A DNA stretch of 64,000 nucleotides from SZUA-442 sp051011415 (GCA_051011415.1 JBPCTY010000047.1:19346-83345); one strand, 5' to 3'. Shown: positions 15,192 through 24,537, numbered from the stretch's first letter. Translations and numbers: made by a program. The notes: a model not told the origin generated them from the letters alone.

Positions 15192-17222
15192 CTACTGCTC
15201 GACACCCTGGTGGCTGAGCCGGTCCGCCAGTTCAAGGTCTGTGTTCACTGGCAGATCGCATACGTGGCCGCGACACACGTAGGCCATGGTGCCCCCACCG
15301 CTCGTTCGGTGTGCCAGGAGGGGGATGTCGTCCGTAGGTTGTGTCGTTGCGGCCAGCACCACTTGTGGTCGGTAGGTGTCCCACACCACCTTGGACATCG
15401 ATGCAGCCTCACTTCCGACGATTGCCACCTCGTCGACACCCGTCAGGTGGGTGAGCCAGATCGCAAGCGCATACGCACCAAAGGATGGATATCTGAGGGC
15501 AGCGGGTGCCAGCCTTGCCATGGTCTCTTCAAGCAGTTCACCTGAGCCTTGTTCGCCAGTGAACGCTGCATGCATGAGGAGCGCCTCCATTGCCATCGAG
15601 TTGTCAGACGGTGCTGGGCTGTCCTGCACGTTGAATGGCCGGGCGATCAGGCTGCTGTCGCTCGCTGTTGCATAGAAGCCTCCTCCGTCTGCGGCGAACC
15701 GTTCGCGCAGTTCCGCAACACTTGACTCCCCCAATTCGAACCACCGAGGGTTCATCGTGACTGAGTAGAGGGTGAAGTAGCCGACAGCGACGGCTGCGTG
15801 ATCCTCGGCGAACGCGGCATGGCCCGGGCGATCGCGCCATGAGTGAACGAGGGTTCCATCCGGTGAGGATGTGTCTGCGAGGAACGATGCAATGCGTTCA
15901 GCACGCTCGAGATATCGTGCGTCGCCGAGGATCGCTCCCGCCTCCGCAAACGAGCGCATTGCGAGTCCGTTCCAAGACGTGACGATCTTGTCGTCGCGGG
16001 ACGGCGCCACCCGATCCCGACGAGCAGCTATCAACGTCGCATCGACCCGATCCTTGGCGGCTGTGAGCTCCTGCTCGTCGAGACCAACCGCCTCGGCAGC
16101 CCGAAGCAGCGGAATTTGTCGATGAGGATTGTTGCTGCCCTCGAAGTTCCCAGTCTCGGTGAAGCCATAGATCGATGCCGCAATTGGCAGATCAGGACCG
16201 AGGAGCTCGGCGAGTTCGCCCCACGACCAGACAGCGAACTTCCCCTCCTCGCCTTCTGAATCTGCATCCTCCCCAGAGTGAAGTCCACCGACAGGATCCG
16301 CCATGACGGTGTCGAGGTAGTCAAAGGTGGTTCTCGCAACTTCGAGGAACCGCTCGACTCCCGTGAGCTGCCATGCCCTTAGATAGAGCCTCGCCAGCTG
16401 AGCGTTGTCATAGAGCATCTTCTCGAAGTGAGGAATCAGCCACTGGGCGTCGACCGAGTACCGAGCGAACCCACCGAACAAGTGGTCGTTGATTCCCCCG
16501 TCTGCCATCGCGTGGAGGACCCGAACGAGCATCTCCTTGCTCAAGGCCGACGCTTCGTTCGATGGCTCCATAGATGCACGACGTAGCAGGAGTTCGAGCG
16601 TTGGTGCCTGGGGGAACTTCGGCGAAGTGCCAAACCCGCCGTTGACCCTGTCGAATGTTGCGTGGATTCTGCCGATGGCCTGGTCGATATCGGCCAACGA
16701 TGGGGCCTCCGTGCCAGTGTCGGGGTGTTGTGCGATGGCCTCCGCTATCGAATCAGCCTGGGCAGCCGCACCCTCGCGGTTGGTCTGCCATGCGTCAACA
16801 ACCGCCTCCATCACATGCATGAACGACGGGTGATGACCCATGGATGTCTTCGGGTAATACGTTCCCGCAAAGATCGGCTTTGCATCAGGAGTCAGAAACA
16901 CGGTCATTGGCCAACCGCCGCGTCCTGTCATCGCAGTCACTGCATCCATGTAGATCCGATCGACATCGGGCCTTTCCTCTCGGTCGACCTTGATCGAGAC
17001 GAAGTGCTGATTCATGTAGGCAGCTGTGGCCTCATCTTCGAAAGACTCGTGTGCCATGACATGGCACCAGTGGCATGTCGCATACCCAACCGACAACAGA
17101 ACAGGCACGTCCCCACCTCTTGCGGCGGCGAACGCTTCGTCGCTCCACTCCCACCAGTCGACCGGATTGTCCGCGTGCTGTCGTAGGTACGGCGACGTTG
17201 CGAGTGCGAGACGGTTGGTCAC
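15192..17222 (-). CDS. DUF255 thioredoxin-fold protein (YyaL/SPATA20 family)
   Basis: A 676-residue cytosolic protein. The N-terminal thioredoxin-like domain begins TNRLALATSPYLRQHADNPV and holds the CHWCH motif (Cys50, Cys53). The rest is an (alpha/alpha)-barrel like those of N-acylglucosamine epimerase or six-hairpin glycosidases, including DGGINDHLFGGFARYS and HFEKMLYDNAQLARLYL. Length matches the family (about 650-700). The biochemical role is unknown despite wide conservation. The GTG start is chosen because GGAGGG lies 6 nt upstream and the next codons give the canonical N-terminus. It diverges from the PatB-like gene. Confidence 0.92.
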   Translation of the reverse strand: MTNRLALATSPYLRQHADNPVDWWEWSDEAFAAARGGDVPVLLSVGYATCHWCHVMAHESFEDEATAAYMNQHFVSIKVDREERPDVDRIYMDAVTAMTGRGGWPMTVFLTPDAKPIFAGTYYPKTSMGHHPSFMHVMEAVVDAWQTNREGAAAQADSIAEAIAQHPDTGTEAPSLADIDQAIGRIHATFDRVNGGFGTSPKFPQAPTLELLLRRASMEPSNEASALSKEMLVRVLHAMADGGINDHLFGGFARYSVDAQWLIPHFEKMLYDNAQLARLYLRAWQLTGVERFLEVARTTFDYLDTVMADPVGGLHSGEDADSEGEEGKFAVWSWGELAELLGPDLPIAASIYGFTETGNFEGSNNPHRQIPLLRAAEAVGLDEQELTAAKDRVDATLIAARRDRVAPSRDDKIVTSWNGLAMRSFAEAGAILGDARYLERAERIASFLADTSSPDGTLVHSWRDRPGHAAFAEDHAAVAVGYFTLYSVTMNPRWFELGESSVAELRERFAADGGGFYATASDSSLIARPFNVQDSPAPSDNSMAMEALLMHAAFTGEQGSGELLEETMARLAPAALRYPSFGAYALAIWLTHLTGVDEVAIVGSEAASMSKVVWDTYRPQVVLAATTQPTDDIPLLAHRTSGGGTMAYVCRGHVCDLPVNTDLELADRLSHQGVEQ

Positions 17223-17289
17223 GGAGCCCTCCAGTTGTCGATCCGCAAGTTGCGAACGGTAGGCGGCTCGGGTGGGCGACAATACGACG

Positions 17290-18444
17290 ATGAGCACATC
17301 GTCGTTCGCCCACAGGCGCGCCACCGATCCAGCGACGCTGGAGCGGCTATTCGGGTCCACAGACGTTCTGCCGCTGTGGATCGCCGAACCGACCCTTCCT
17401 CCACCTCAGGAGGTCTCGGCGGTGATGCAGTCGCGAGCACAAACGGACTTTTTTGGCTACGAGATTCGACCCCATGAGCTTCGCACGGCCTTTTGGAGTT
17501 GGATGGAGGCCCGACACGGTTGGGCAGGCGATGGTACGAAGACATCGTTCAGCCCCTCCGTTGGAGCGACCTTCGGCACAGTTATTGAGCTTGTCACCGA
17601 GGTTGGTGATCGGATCATTCTCCAGCCGCCTGTGTTTACCGACTTCAAGCCGGCGATTCGGAGAAGTAGACGTGAGCCGCTCACCAATCCTCTCGTCCTG
17701 GACCGAAAGCGATACGGAATCGATCTGGAGCATCTTGCGAAGGTGGCTTCCGATCCTGCGTCGAAGCTTCTGGTGTTGTGCAACCCGCACAATCCCGTTG
17801 GACGGACATGGACGCGTGGCGAGCTTGCTGCGGTGGCAGTCATCTGTGCGGAGAACGACGTCGCTGTGTTCGCAGATGAGGTCCACGGCGATCTAGCGCT
17901 CTTTGACGGGGAGTATGTCCCATTCGGCTCGGTTGAAGGCGCCGGCGCCGTACGTTGGCTGTCGTCTTCGAGCCCGATCAAGTCGTTTGGCCTGGCGGGC
18001 GTGGCAGACACGATGGCGATATCGAACGACGAGCACCTCACGACTGAGTTCAGACGCTTTGGCGAACGTTTCCACCTCGTTCGAAACCACGTGTTTGGTG
18101 TGGCCGCGTCAATCGCGGCGTATCAAGTGGGTGGACCGTGGATTGACGAGTTCCGTGGTGTGATCGAGGGCAACGTTGCTCGGCTTGCCGAGGGGCTGCC
18201 TGAACCCTTGAGCCTCGTACCGACCGAAGCGACCTATCTGGCCTGGATCGACTTCCGCGGCCTTGGCCTCGACGTTCCAGAGCTCTCGCGTTGGCTGGTC
18301 GACGAGGCACGCCTTGCCCTTAGCCCTGGGCACTGGTTTGGCCGTGAGGGAGCGGGCTTCGGTCGCATGACCATCGCATCACCTCCCTGGGTTATCGATG
18401 ATGCGGTTAGTCGGCTCGGGGATGCGGTGGCACGCCTCTCCTAG
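17290..18444 (+). CDS. PatB/MalY-type PLP-dependent C-S lyase or aminotransferase
   Basis: A 384-residue fold-type I PLP enzyme. It has the N-terminal PLWIAEPTLPPP segment comparable to the W-x-A-D/E-M-D motif of MalY/PatB, CNPHNPVGR (cofactor Asn), FADEVHGDL (Asp196, binds the pyridine N) and the Schiff-base lysine in SSPIKSFGLAG (Lys231). MalY/PatB proteins cleave cystathionine or cysteine S-conjugates. The Glu in place of the usual Asp in the N-terminal motif may shift specificity. I take the ATG at 17290; a GTG at 17272 would add six residues. Confidence 0.85.
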   Translation: MSTSSFAHRRATDPATLERLFGSTDVLPLWIAEPTLPPPQEVSAVMQSRAQTDFFGYEIRPHELRTAFWSWMEARHGWAGDGTKTSFSPSVGATFGTVIELVTEVGDRIILQPPVFTDFKPAIRRSRREPLTNPLVLDRKRYGIDLEHLAKVASDPASKLLVLCNPHNPVGRTWTRGELAAVAVICAENDVAVFADEVHGDLALFDGEYVPFGSVEGAGAVRWLSSSSPIKSFGLAGVADTMAISNDEHLTTEFRRFGERFHLVRNHVFGVAASIAAYQVGGPWIDEFRGVIEGNVARLAEGLPEPLSLVPTEATYLAWIDFRGLGLDVPELSRWLVDEARLALSPGHWFGREGAGFGRMTIASPPWVIDDAVSRLGDAVARLS

Positions 18445-18505
18445 GCGGCAATGGACGCCTCAGATCGTGTGATACTGACCCTCCCAATCGAGCAAAGAGG
18501 AAGAC

Positions 18506-18940
18506 TTGTCTAACACAGCAGACAACCCGACAGTCGTACCACCGAGGGTGGTCTTCCTGTGTGTCCACAATGCCGGTAGGTCACAGATGGCCGCTGGCTG
18601 GTTGCGTTCGCTCGCCGGCGACCGAGTCGATGTGTTTTCAGGCGGCTCCGACCCGGGAGAACAGGTAAATGCTGCTGCCATCGAGGTGATGGCCGAACGA
18701 GGGATCGACATTGCCGGAGCGACGCCTCAACGGTGGACGGATGAGATTGTTGCGTCGGCTGATGTTGTGATCACGATGGGCTGCGGAGATACGTGCCCTG
18801 TATTCCCCGGCGTCAGGTACGAGGACTGGGAACTTGAGGATCCGGCGGGCCGCTCGGCTGATGCCGTGCGTCCGATTCGCGATGACATTGAGCAGCGGGT
18901 TCTCCAGCTGATGGATCGTCTCGGCGTCGCTCGGGTCTAG
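18506..18940 (+). CDS. Thioredoxin-dependent arsenate reductase / LMW phosphatase-like protein
   Basis: A 144-residue protein with the LMW-PTP fold. P-loop FLCVHNAGRSQMAAG (Cys19, Arg25) has the Asn-Ala-Gly version typical of arsenate reductase. The C-terminal MGCGDTCPVFPG supplies Cys93 and Cys97 for the disulfide cascade resolved by thioredoxin. It would reduce As(V) to As(III) in the cytosol. No ArsB/ACR3 exporter or ArsR regulator is next to it, so it appears to be an isolated copy. The start is a TTG preceded by AAAGAGGAAG, a strong Shine-Dalgarno site. Confidence 0.88.
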   Translation: MSNTADNPTVVPPRVVFLCVHNAGRSQMAAGWLRSLAGDRVDVFSGGSDPGEQVNAAAIEVMAERGIDIAGATPQRWTDEIVASADVVITMGCGDTCPVFPGVRYEDWELEDPAGRSADAVRPIRDDIEQRVLQLMDRLGVARV

Positions 18941-18967
18941 TCGGTGCGACCAGGTCGTTACGAGCGG

Positions 18968-19171
18968 TCAGCTTGCGTCATCGTCGCTCTTTGACGACTT
19001 GGAAATGCCTGCGACCCCAACGGCAGCACCGATAGCAACTCCGATCGCAATCCACACGGGGCTGTCGGTTGCGGCGAACAAGGCCGCTCCGACACCGGCG
19101 CCAATCGCAACGCCAACGCCTGCGCCGACGGCCTTCTTGTCCGGCTGTGGTCGGTCGTCTTCTGGTTCCAT
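18968..19171 (-). CDS. Small glycine-zipper membrane protein
   Basis: A 67-residue protein. A charged N-terminus (EPEDDRPQPDKK) is followed by two Gly/Ala-rich hydrophobic segments with GxxxG spacing (VGAGVGVAIGAGVGAALF and WIAIGVAIGAAVGVAG) and a polar Ser/Asp tail. Glycine-zipper hairpins of this kind sit in membranes and oligomerise; no function is known. TAGCAT (19179-19184) ends 7 nt before the ATG at 19171 and so lies inside the 3' end of copA, an independent leaderless promoter. Confidence 0.65.
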   Translation of the reverse strand: MEPEDDRPQPDKKAVGAGVGVAIGAGVGAALFAATDSPVWIAIGVAIGAAVGVAGISKSSKSDDDAS

Positions 19172-19181
19172 GGACGAGATG

Positions 19182-21374
19182 CTATCGAAACCGTCGCAGC
19201 CGAAGGGAGTTCGCAACCACGCTGACGGATGAGAACGCCATTGCGGCGGCAGCGATCATTGGATTGAGGAAGCCGAGAGCGGCGAGCGGGATTGCTGCGG
19301 TGTTGTAGGCAAAAGCCCAGAACAGATTCTGACGGATGATGTGCAGCGTCTTCCTTGCCAACCGGATAGCGACAACCGCTGTCGATGGATCTCCAGACAT
19401 CAGCACGACATCCCCGGCCTCGATGGCGACATCTGTGCCCGACCCGACTGCCATCCCGAGATCCGCAACAGTCAATGCCGGGGCATCGTTGATTCCGTCT
19501 CCAACGAAAGCGACGACCTTGCCTTCGCTTTGGAGCTGTTCAATTGTGTTGGCCTTCTGAGCTGGAAGAACCTCAGCGATGACAGATTCGATACCGACCT
19601 CATCGCCGATGGGAACGGCGGTTGTGGCTGCGTCTCCTGTCAGCATCACGGTTGAGAGTCCGTCCTCATGCAGCTCTGCGATAGCGGGGCCCGCCGAATC
19701 TCTAACCGCATCCGCAACGCTGATGACTCCACGAACCTCGCCGTCCCAACCCGCAAAGAAGGTGGTGTGTCCCGCTGCGGCCACTTCATCGAACCGCTCC
19801 CTGATGTCGTCGACACCATCCCAGCCCAGTTCGTCGAACAGATGCACAGTCCCGGCAGCAACGACGTGTTCCTCTACGGTGCCAACCGCACCTCGTCCCT
19901 GCACGGCAGTGAAGTCGTTAACCGAAACCAGGGAGAGATCCCGTTGCTCGGCGCCCAGAACGACGGCACGCCCGATCGGATGCTCGGACCCGGTCTCGAG
20001 TGAACCGACAAGCACCAGGAACCGGTCGAGGTTCTCGTCCGTCGCAACGGCTGAGAGGGTCATCGCACCCCGGGTGAGCGTTCCCGTCTTGTCAAAAATG
20101 ACTGTATCGACACCGGTAGCGCGTTCAAATACCTCGGCGTTCTTGAAGAGCACCCCAAGCTCGGCCCCCCGTCCCGAGCCGACCATGATTGCAGTCGGTG
20201 TGGCAAGGCCAAGCGCACATGGACAAGCAATGATCAGCACTGCGACCGCATTGCTCATGGCATTGGATACATCTCCATCGCTGAGCATCCAGCCAACGAA
20301 CACGGCAAGCGCGATGCCGAGCACGACAGGTACGAACACGCCGGAGATCCGGTCGGCGAGTTTCTGCACGGGAGCCTTTGTCGCTTGCGCATCCTCGACC
20401 AGGCGCATGATCTGACTGAGGGCGGTGTTCGGCCCGACGAACTCAACGTCGACTTCGAGCCTGCCTTGCTGATTGACCGTTGCCGCGAACACCTGATCGC
20501 CCGGACGCTTTGTCACTGCAACGCTTTCTCCGGTGAGCATGGACTCGTCGACGCCTGATGCACCCGACGCGATCGTTCCATCTGCAGGAATCTTCTCCCC
20601 CGGCAGCACGATGACCGTATCTCCGGGTGCCAGATCGAGAGGATCAACCATTGTCTCGACACCGCCTCGAAGCAGCCTCGCTTGTTTGGCGCCAAGCTCA
20701 GCAAGCTTTGCAATCGCTGTGGAGGCCTCACCCTTTGCCCTTGCCTCGAAATATCGCCCGAGCAGGATCAGGGTCACAATCATCGCCGCGCTCTCGAAGA
20801 ACACATAGGCGCCGCCGTTCGAGAGATGATCGGCACTGATCACCGACTCAGCGCCTTCCGAAAACAGAACGACAGTTGAGTAGCCCCAAGCGGCAAGGGT
20901 TCCAACCGAGATCAGGGTGTCCATTGCAAGCGAGCGTGACGTCACCTGCTTCCACGCAGCCCTGTGAAACTGCCATCCGAACACCCACACAACGATTGTT
21001 GTCAGGACGAACTGAGCCCACGGGTTCCAAAGGGTCTCGGGCCCGAGCATGGCAAGAACCATCACTGGCACCGAAAGAGCCGCTGCGCCTATGACGTTGC
21101 GAAGCTGATACCTCGCCTCGGCATCCAGTCGGTCGGTAATCGATCGCCTGTCGTCGTCTGGACCGATCTCTTCGATGTCGTACCCGATCCGGGCGACAGC
21201 GTTTCGCAGGGACTCAAGGTCGGCTTCGTCTGTGACCGTTGCTCGCGCGTGTTGGCCTGCAAAGTTGACGACTGCTGACTCGACACCATCTTGCTTCCCG
21301 AGGACCCGCTCGATCCGGACAGCGCAGGACGCACAGGTCATGCCCTCAACGTCGAACCGTACGGTGTCGGTCAT
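19182..21374 (-). CDS. copA: Copper-exporting P1B-type ATPase
   Basis: A 730-residue heavy-metal P-type ATPase. It has one N-terminal HMA domain (GMTCASCAVRIE, Cys14/Cys17), the transport motif CPC in IIACPCALGLATPTA, phosphorylation loop DKTGTLTRG, actuator TGES, nucleotide-domain SEHPIGRA and hinge GDGINDAPAL. The C-terminal helix pair (YNTAAIPLAALGFLNP and MAFSSVSVVANSLRLRRF) carries the Tyr-Asn and Met-Ser-Ser residues that define Cu+ specificity (P1B-1). It pumps Cu+ out of the cytosol. It is the third gene of csoR-copZ-copA, 4 bp after copZ, and should be derepressed by copper. Confidence 0.95.
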   Translation of the reverse strand: MTDTVRFDVEGMTCASCAVRIERVLGKQDGVESAVVNFAGQHARATVTDEADLESLRNAVARIGYDIEEIGPDDDRRSITDRLDAEARYQLRNVIGAAALSVPVMVLAMLGPETLWNPWAQFVLTTIVVWVFGWQFHRAAWKQVTSRSLAMDTLISVGTLAAWGYSTVVLFSEGAESVISADHLSNGGAYVFFESAAMIVTLILLGRYFEARAKGEASTAIAKLAELGAKQARLLRGGVETMVDPLDLAPGDTVIVLPGEKIPADGTIASGASGVDESMLTGESVAVTKRPGDQVFAATVNQQGRLEVDVEFVGPNTALSQIMRLVEDAQATKAPVQKLADRISGVFVPVVLGIALAVFVGWMLSDGDVSNAMSNAVAVLIIACPCALGLATPTAIMVGSGRGAELGVLFKNAEVFERATGVDTVIFDKTGTLTRGAMTLSAVATDENLDRFLVLVGSLETGSEHPIGRAVVLGAEQRDLSLVSVNDFTAVQGRGAVGTVEEHVVAAGTVHLFDELGWDGVDDIRERFDEVAAAGHTTFFAGWDGEVRGVISVADAVRDSAGPAIAELHEDGLSTVMLTGDAATTAVPIGDEVGIESVIAEVLPAQKANTIEQLQSEGKVVAFVGDGINDAPALTVADLGMAVGSGTDVAIEAGDVVLMSGDPSTAVVAIRLARKTLHIIRQNLFWAFAYNTAAIPLAALGFLNPMIAAAAMAFSSVSVVANSLRLRRFR

Positions 21375-21378
21375 CTCG

Positions 21379-21588
21379 TCAGCGTGCTACTTCGTAGCCC
21401 TGGTCATCGATAGCCGTGATGATCGCCTCGAGCTCGACTGCTGACTCGTCGAACGTGATGTCGACGACGCGTGCGTCGATCGTCACCTCAGCTGAGGCGA
21501 CACCGTCCATTGGAGCCACGGCCCCTTCGATTGCGCTCTTGCAGTGGGCACACGAGATGTCTGGCACGTTGAGCGTTACTCGGGTCAT
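21379..21588 (-). CDS. copZ: CopZ-like copper chaperone (HMA domain)
   Basis: A 69-residue single heavy-metal-associated domain (ferredoxin-like beta-alpha-beta fold). The metal loop is DISCAHCKSAIE, a CxxC pair with a His in between, followed by the helix and a C-terminal DDQGYEVAR strand that matches the family's GY-x-V ending. The His in the loop, where CopZ more often has Ala, Ser or Gly, occurs in several actinobacterial homologues and may tune Cu(I) affinity. It delivers Cu+ to CopA or CsoR. Its ATG overlaps the csoR stop (ATGA). Confidence 0.92.
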   Translation of the reverse strand: MTRVTLNVPDISCAHCKSAIEGAVAPMDGVASAEVTIDARVVDITFDESAVELEAIITAIDDQGYEVAR

Positions 21589-21866
21589 CCTGATCCCTTC
21601 GATGCGGGGGAGTAGCGGATCGTCTCCATGAGCTCGTCGACGACCTGCTCTGACCGTCCTTCTTTGACATGCTCGACGACGCAGGTTTCGATGTGGTTTT
21701 GCAGGAGGATCCGGTTGACCCCTTCAAGCGATCCCTCGAGTGCGGACACCTGCTTCATGATGTCCGGGCAGTACTTCTCTTCCTCAACCATGCGGATGAC
21801 CGCATCCATGTGTCCACGAACGGTCTTGAGCCGATTGAGTGCGGCGGTCTTGTGTTCAGGTTTCAT
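21585..21866 (-). CDS. csoR: Copper-sensing transcriptional repressor CsoR
   Basis: A 93-residue all-helical DUF156 repressor. The Cu(I) ligand set Cys33, His58 and Cys62 shows exact family spacing (C-x24-H-x3-C), so this is a CsoR and not an RcnR or FrmR type. Apo-CsoR binds a G/C-tract operator; Cu(I) releases it. The ATG at 21866 is preceded by TATACT at 6 nt, and by the likely operator at 21879-21901. It is first in the csoR-copZ-copA operon, so copper should autoregulate the cassette. Confidence 0.95.
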   Translation of the reverse strand: MKPEHKTAALNRLKTVRGHMDAVIRMVEEEKYCPDIMKQVSALEGSLEGVNRILLQNHIETCVVEHVKEGRSEQVVDELMETIRYSPASKGSG

Positions 21867-21872
21867 GCCGGA

Positions 21873-21901
21873 AGTATACCCCACCCCCAGGGGGGTAGGG
21901 G
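21873..21901 (-). promoter_or_regulatory. csoR promoter and CsoR operator
   Basis: On the minus strand TATACT (21873-21878) is the -10, 6 nt from the ATG. Directly upstream lies an imperfect dyad of C- and G-tracts (plus-strand CCCC-A-CCCCC-A-GGGGGG-TA-GGGG, 21879-21901), like known CsoR sites (TACCCC...GGGGTA). It fills the -10 to -35 spacer, so bound CsoR would block polymerase. Confidence 0.8.
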
Positions 21902-21915
21902 CGAGATTGTGAGTG

Positions 21916-22719
21916 TCAGGGTCGGAGAAGCATGCCGATGCGTCTCGAGGTAATGACGGAGCCAACAAGCCCGATCGCCAGCAGGTAGGCGATGTTGATG
22001 ATCATCGTCCAATGAAGAACGCCAAGAGTGAGCCCACGGACCAGCTGGACACCGTGGTAGAGCGGCGAGAACCATGCAATGACCTGCATGACCGGTGGGT
22101 AGACGTCCAATGGATAGAAGGTTGCTGAGAACAAGAAGAGCGGGAGAGTGATGAAGGTCACCAGGTCAAGATCCTGCCACGTGCGCATCCATGTGGTGCC
22201 GGCTGTGGCGATGGCACCGAATGCGAACCCGATGAGAATCGTCGCGGGAAAGGCAAGGATGCCAAGGGGCGACTCGATGAGGCCCATGACTGCCATCACC
22301 ACAAGGAATGCGAGGGAGTACACCGCACCACGGGTGAGTGTCCAGCCGATTTCACCCGAAGCAACATCGTTCGGTTCAACTGGCGTGGCCAGGGCGCCGT
22401 CGTAGATCTTGCCGTACTTCAGCTTGAAGAAGATGTTGGTCGATTCGAACACTGCACCGTTCATTGCCGATGCAGCCAGCATCGCTGGAGCCACGAAGGC
22501 TGTGTACGAAACTGGCATGCCACGGAAGGTGACTTCGCCGGCGAGCTGCCCGATACCGACGCCAATGGCAAACAGATAGAAGACCGGCTCGAAGAATCCC
22601 GAAAGCAACACCGGCCAGAATGACTTCGTGGACATGATGTTCCGCTCGATGAGATAGCGGCCCCTCCATCGCCGCGGGAGCGGCGGAATGACGCGTGCGG
22701 TGAGTGTTCGGGAGGTCAT
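21916..22719 (-). CDS. ABC-2 type transporter permease (second)
   Basis: A 267-residue ABC-2 permease with about six helices, of the kind paired with DrrA-like ATPases. Motifs include an N-terminal amphipathic RYLIERNIM, PVLLSGFFEPVFYLFAIGVGIG and PLFLFSATFYPLD before the fifth helix. Its ATG overlaps the TGA of the first permease gene, forming a three-gene operon ATPase-permease-permease. The complex is an exporter of unknown substrate; the two different permeases suggest a heterodimeric channel. Confidence 0.87.
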   Translation of the reverse strand: MTSRTLTARVIPPLPRRWRGRYLIERNIMSTKSFWPVLLSGFFEPVFYLFAIGVGIGQLAGEVTFRGMPVSYTAFVAPAMLAASAMNGAVFESTNIFFKLKYGKIYDGALATPVEPNDVASGEIGWTLTRGAVYSLAFLVVMAVMGLIESPLGILAFPATILIGFAFGAIATAGTTWMRTWQDLDLVTFITLPLFLFSATFYPLDVYPPVMQVIAWFSPLYHGVQLVRGLTLGVLHWTMIINIAYLLAIGLVGSVITSRRIGMLLRP

Positions 22720-23492
22720 GGTGTGAGCCTCTTCCGCATCGGGGGAAGCGACAGGAACGCAGGGATGATGATCAACGCGGTCAGGTACGTGAGCGAGATC
22801 CATGGCGTCACGGCCGGGTCAGTGCCAACGACAATGGCTCTAGCGAGTTCAACACCGTGATACATCGGAGTGATCAGGGCAACGGGTTGCAGCCAATCAG
22901 GCAGCTGACTGATCGGGAAGAAGGCTCCCGAAAACAGGAACATCGGGATCACAACGAATCGGAAGTACATGGGCAGCGCGGCCATGTCTTCGAGTCGCAC
23001 GGTCATTGCTGTCGTGATCGAGGCCATGGCCATACCGACGAGCAGTGCGGGTCCGACGGCCAGAAGGGACTGAAGGAGTGGTGCAACGCGGAAGATGGAC
23101 ATCACGATTGCGAAGATCACGGACACCATCAACACCCTCGCCGCCGACCACAGCAGATGCCCCCACAGCAGTCCGTTGACGCCGATCGGGGTAGCGGTGC
23201 GTGCCTGCCAGGTCTGCGCCCACTTGATGCCACCCATGACTTTCCAGGCGCCTTCGCCGGCTCCGGTCTGCATCGCAGTGCCGACCAGCAGGCCCGGTGC
23301 CAGGAATGTCAGGTATGACACCCCTTCGAGTCCTTCTGGCAGGTTGGCGTCCACGAGGGTGCCGAGGCCAACACCCATGGCGAGCAGGTAGAGAATCGGG
23401 TTGAGAAAGCTGGAGAAGACTGACCCGCGCCATGTGCGTCGGTAGACCCGGGCCTCGGCCTCGAAGACGCGAACCGAAAGAGGGGTGGCCAT
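22716..23492 (-). CDS. ABC-2 type transporter permease (first)
   Basis: A 258-residue six-helix ABC-2 permease. It resembles its neighbour in layout: EAEARVYRRTWRGSVFSSFLNPILYLLA at the N-terminus, WAQTWQARTATPI in the cytosolic loop, and VVIPMFLFSGAFFPIS before helix 5 (compare the equivalent stretch of the other permease). The two probably arose by duplication. The start codon lies directly next to the ATPase stop with no gap, and the 3' end is ATGA-coupled to the second permease. Confidence 0.87.
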   Translation of the reverse strand: MATPLSVRVFEAEARVYRRTWRGSVFSSFLNPILYLLAMGVGLGTLVDANLPEGLEGVSYLTFLAPGLLVGTAMQTGAGEGAWKVMGGIKWAQTWQARTATPIGVNGLLWGHLLWSAARVLMVSVIFAIVMSIFRVAPLLQSLLAVGPALLVGMAMASITTAMTVRLEDMAALPMYFRFVVIPMFLFSGAFFPISQLPDWLQPVALITPMYHGVELARAIVVGTDPAVTPWISLTYLTALIIIPAFLSLPPMRKRLTP

Positions 23493-24422
23493 CTATTCGA
23501 CCAGGGTCCGACCGGTGAGTCTCAGAAACACATCCTCAAGGGTCGATCGTCTGGCGAGGACCGTTTCTGGCTGCAGATCGTTGGCCTCGGCGACGGTTCC
23601 GATGAGGTGCTCTGCATCGTCTGTGTAAACGAGCGCACGGTCTGCGAGGATCTCGGTTCGCTCAGCGAGTTCCTCGATCCGTTCCGTAATCGTCTCAAGC
23701 ACTCCAATCGGAAATCTGAGCTCGACGACGTCTCGGGGCGTGTAGGTCTCGATGAGCGATTGCGGAGAGCCTTCTGCAACGATTTGTCCCTTGTCCATCA
23801 CGACGAGCCTGTCGCACAGCTGTTCTGCTTCGTCCATGTAGTGCGTTGTGATGATCAGGGTGACGCCACGTTGCTTCAACCGATAGAGCCGATCCCAAAG
23901 CACGTGCCGTGCCTGTGGATCGAGCCCGGTGGTCGGCTCGTCGAGAATGTAGAGGTCGGGTTCGTTGATGAGTCCACGGGCGATGATCACCCTTCGCTTC
24001 ATGCCTCCCGACAGTGCAGATATTCGCTGGTCCCGCTTGTCCTCAAGTTGGACGAACTCAAGAAGGTCGTCGATACGATCGCGGATCGTCGACCGATCAA
24101 GGTCGAAATACCTTCCGTACATCATGAGGTTGTCGTAGACGGTTAGTTCCTCGTCGAGATTGTTCTCTTGTGGGACAACCCCAAGGCGACTTCGGAGCCG
24201 CGGCCCTTCCTTCATTGGATCAAGCCCAAGCACGGTGAGCGACCCTGAGGACACTGGACTCACCGCACCGATCATCCGCATTGTGGATGTCTTGCCAGCA
24301 CCGCTCGGCCCGAGAAAGCCGAACGACTCGCCTTCGTGGACTTCGAAATCGATGCCATCTACGGCGGTGAAGTCGCCAAAAGTCTTCGTGAGGGAGCGCC
24401 CCTCTATCAATGTGGTGGTCAT
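23493..24422 (-). CDS. ABC transporter ATP-binding protein (DrrA-like)
   Basis: A 309-residue ATPase. Walker A is GPSGAGKTS, the Q-loop is VPQENNLDEELTVYDNL, the signature is LSGGMKRR, Walker B is LYILDEPTTGLD and the switch His is in TTHYMDEAEQ. The C-terminal 90-residue extension is typical of the DrrA/NodI class. It powers export through the two permeases encoded downstream. TATCGT lies 9 nt before the ATG at 24422 (24432-24437); the upstream part of the frame is dropped. Drug, lipid or polysaccharide export is possible. Confidence 0.92.
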   Translation of the reverse strand: MTTTLIEGRSLTKTFGDFTAVDGIDFEVHEGESFGFLGPSGAGKTSTMRMIGAVSPVSSGSLTVLGLDPMKEGPRLRSRLGVVPQENNLDEELTVYDNLMMYGRYFDLDRSTIRDRIDDLLEFVQLEDKRDQRISALSGGMKRRVIIARGLINEPDLYILDEPTTGLDPQARHVLWDRLYRLKQRGVTLIITTHYMDEAEQLCDRLVVMDKGQIVAEGSPQSLIETYTPRDVVELRFPIGVLETITERIEELAERTEILADRALVYTDDAEHLIGTVAEANDLQPETVLARRSTLEDVFLRLTGRTLVE

Positions 24423-24537
24423 AGACGCAAAACGATAGTGGTCAGGCGAGACGCGTCTCTCCGGCAGAAGCCAGATCAGTTTGAGCAACTCAGAACGCGG
24501 TTATGGTCGAGCAACCCACCGCAATACAAGGAATGTG

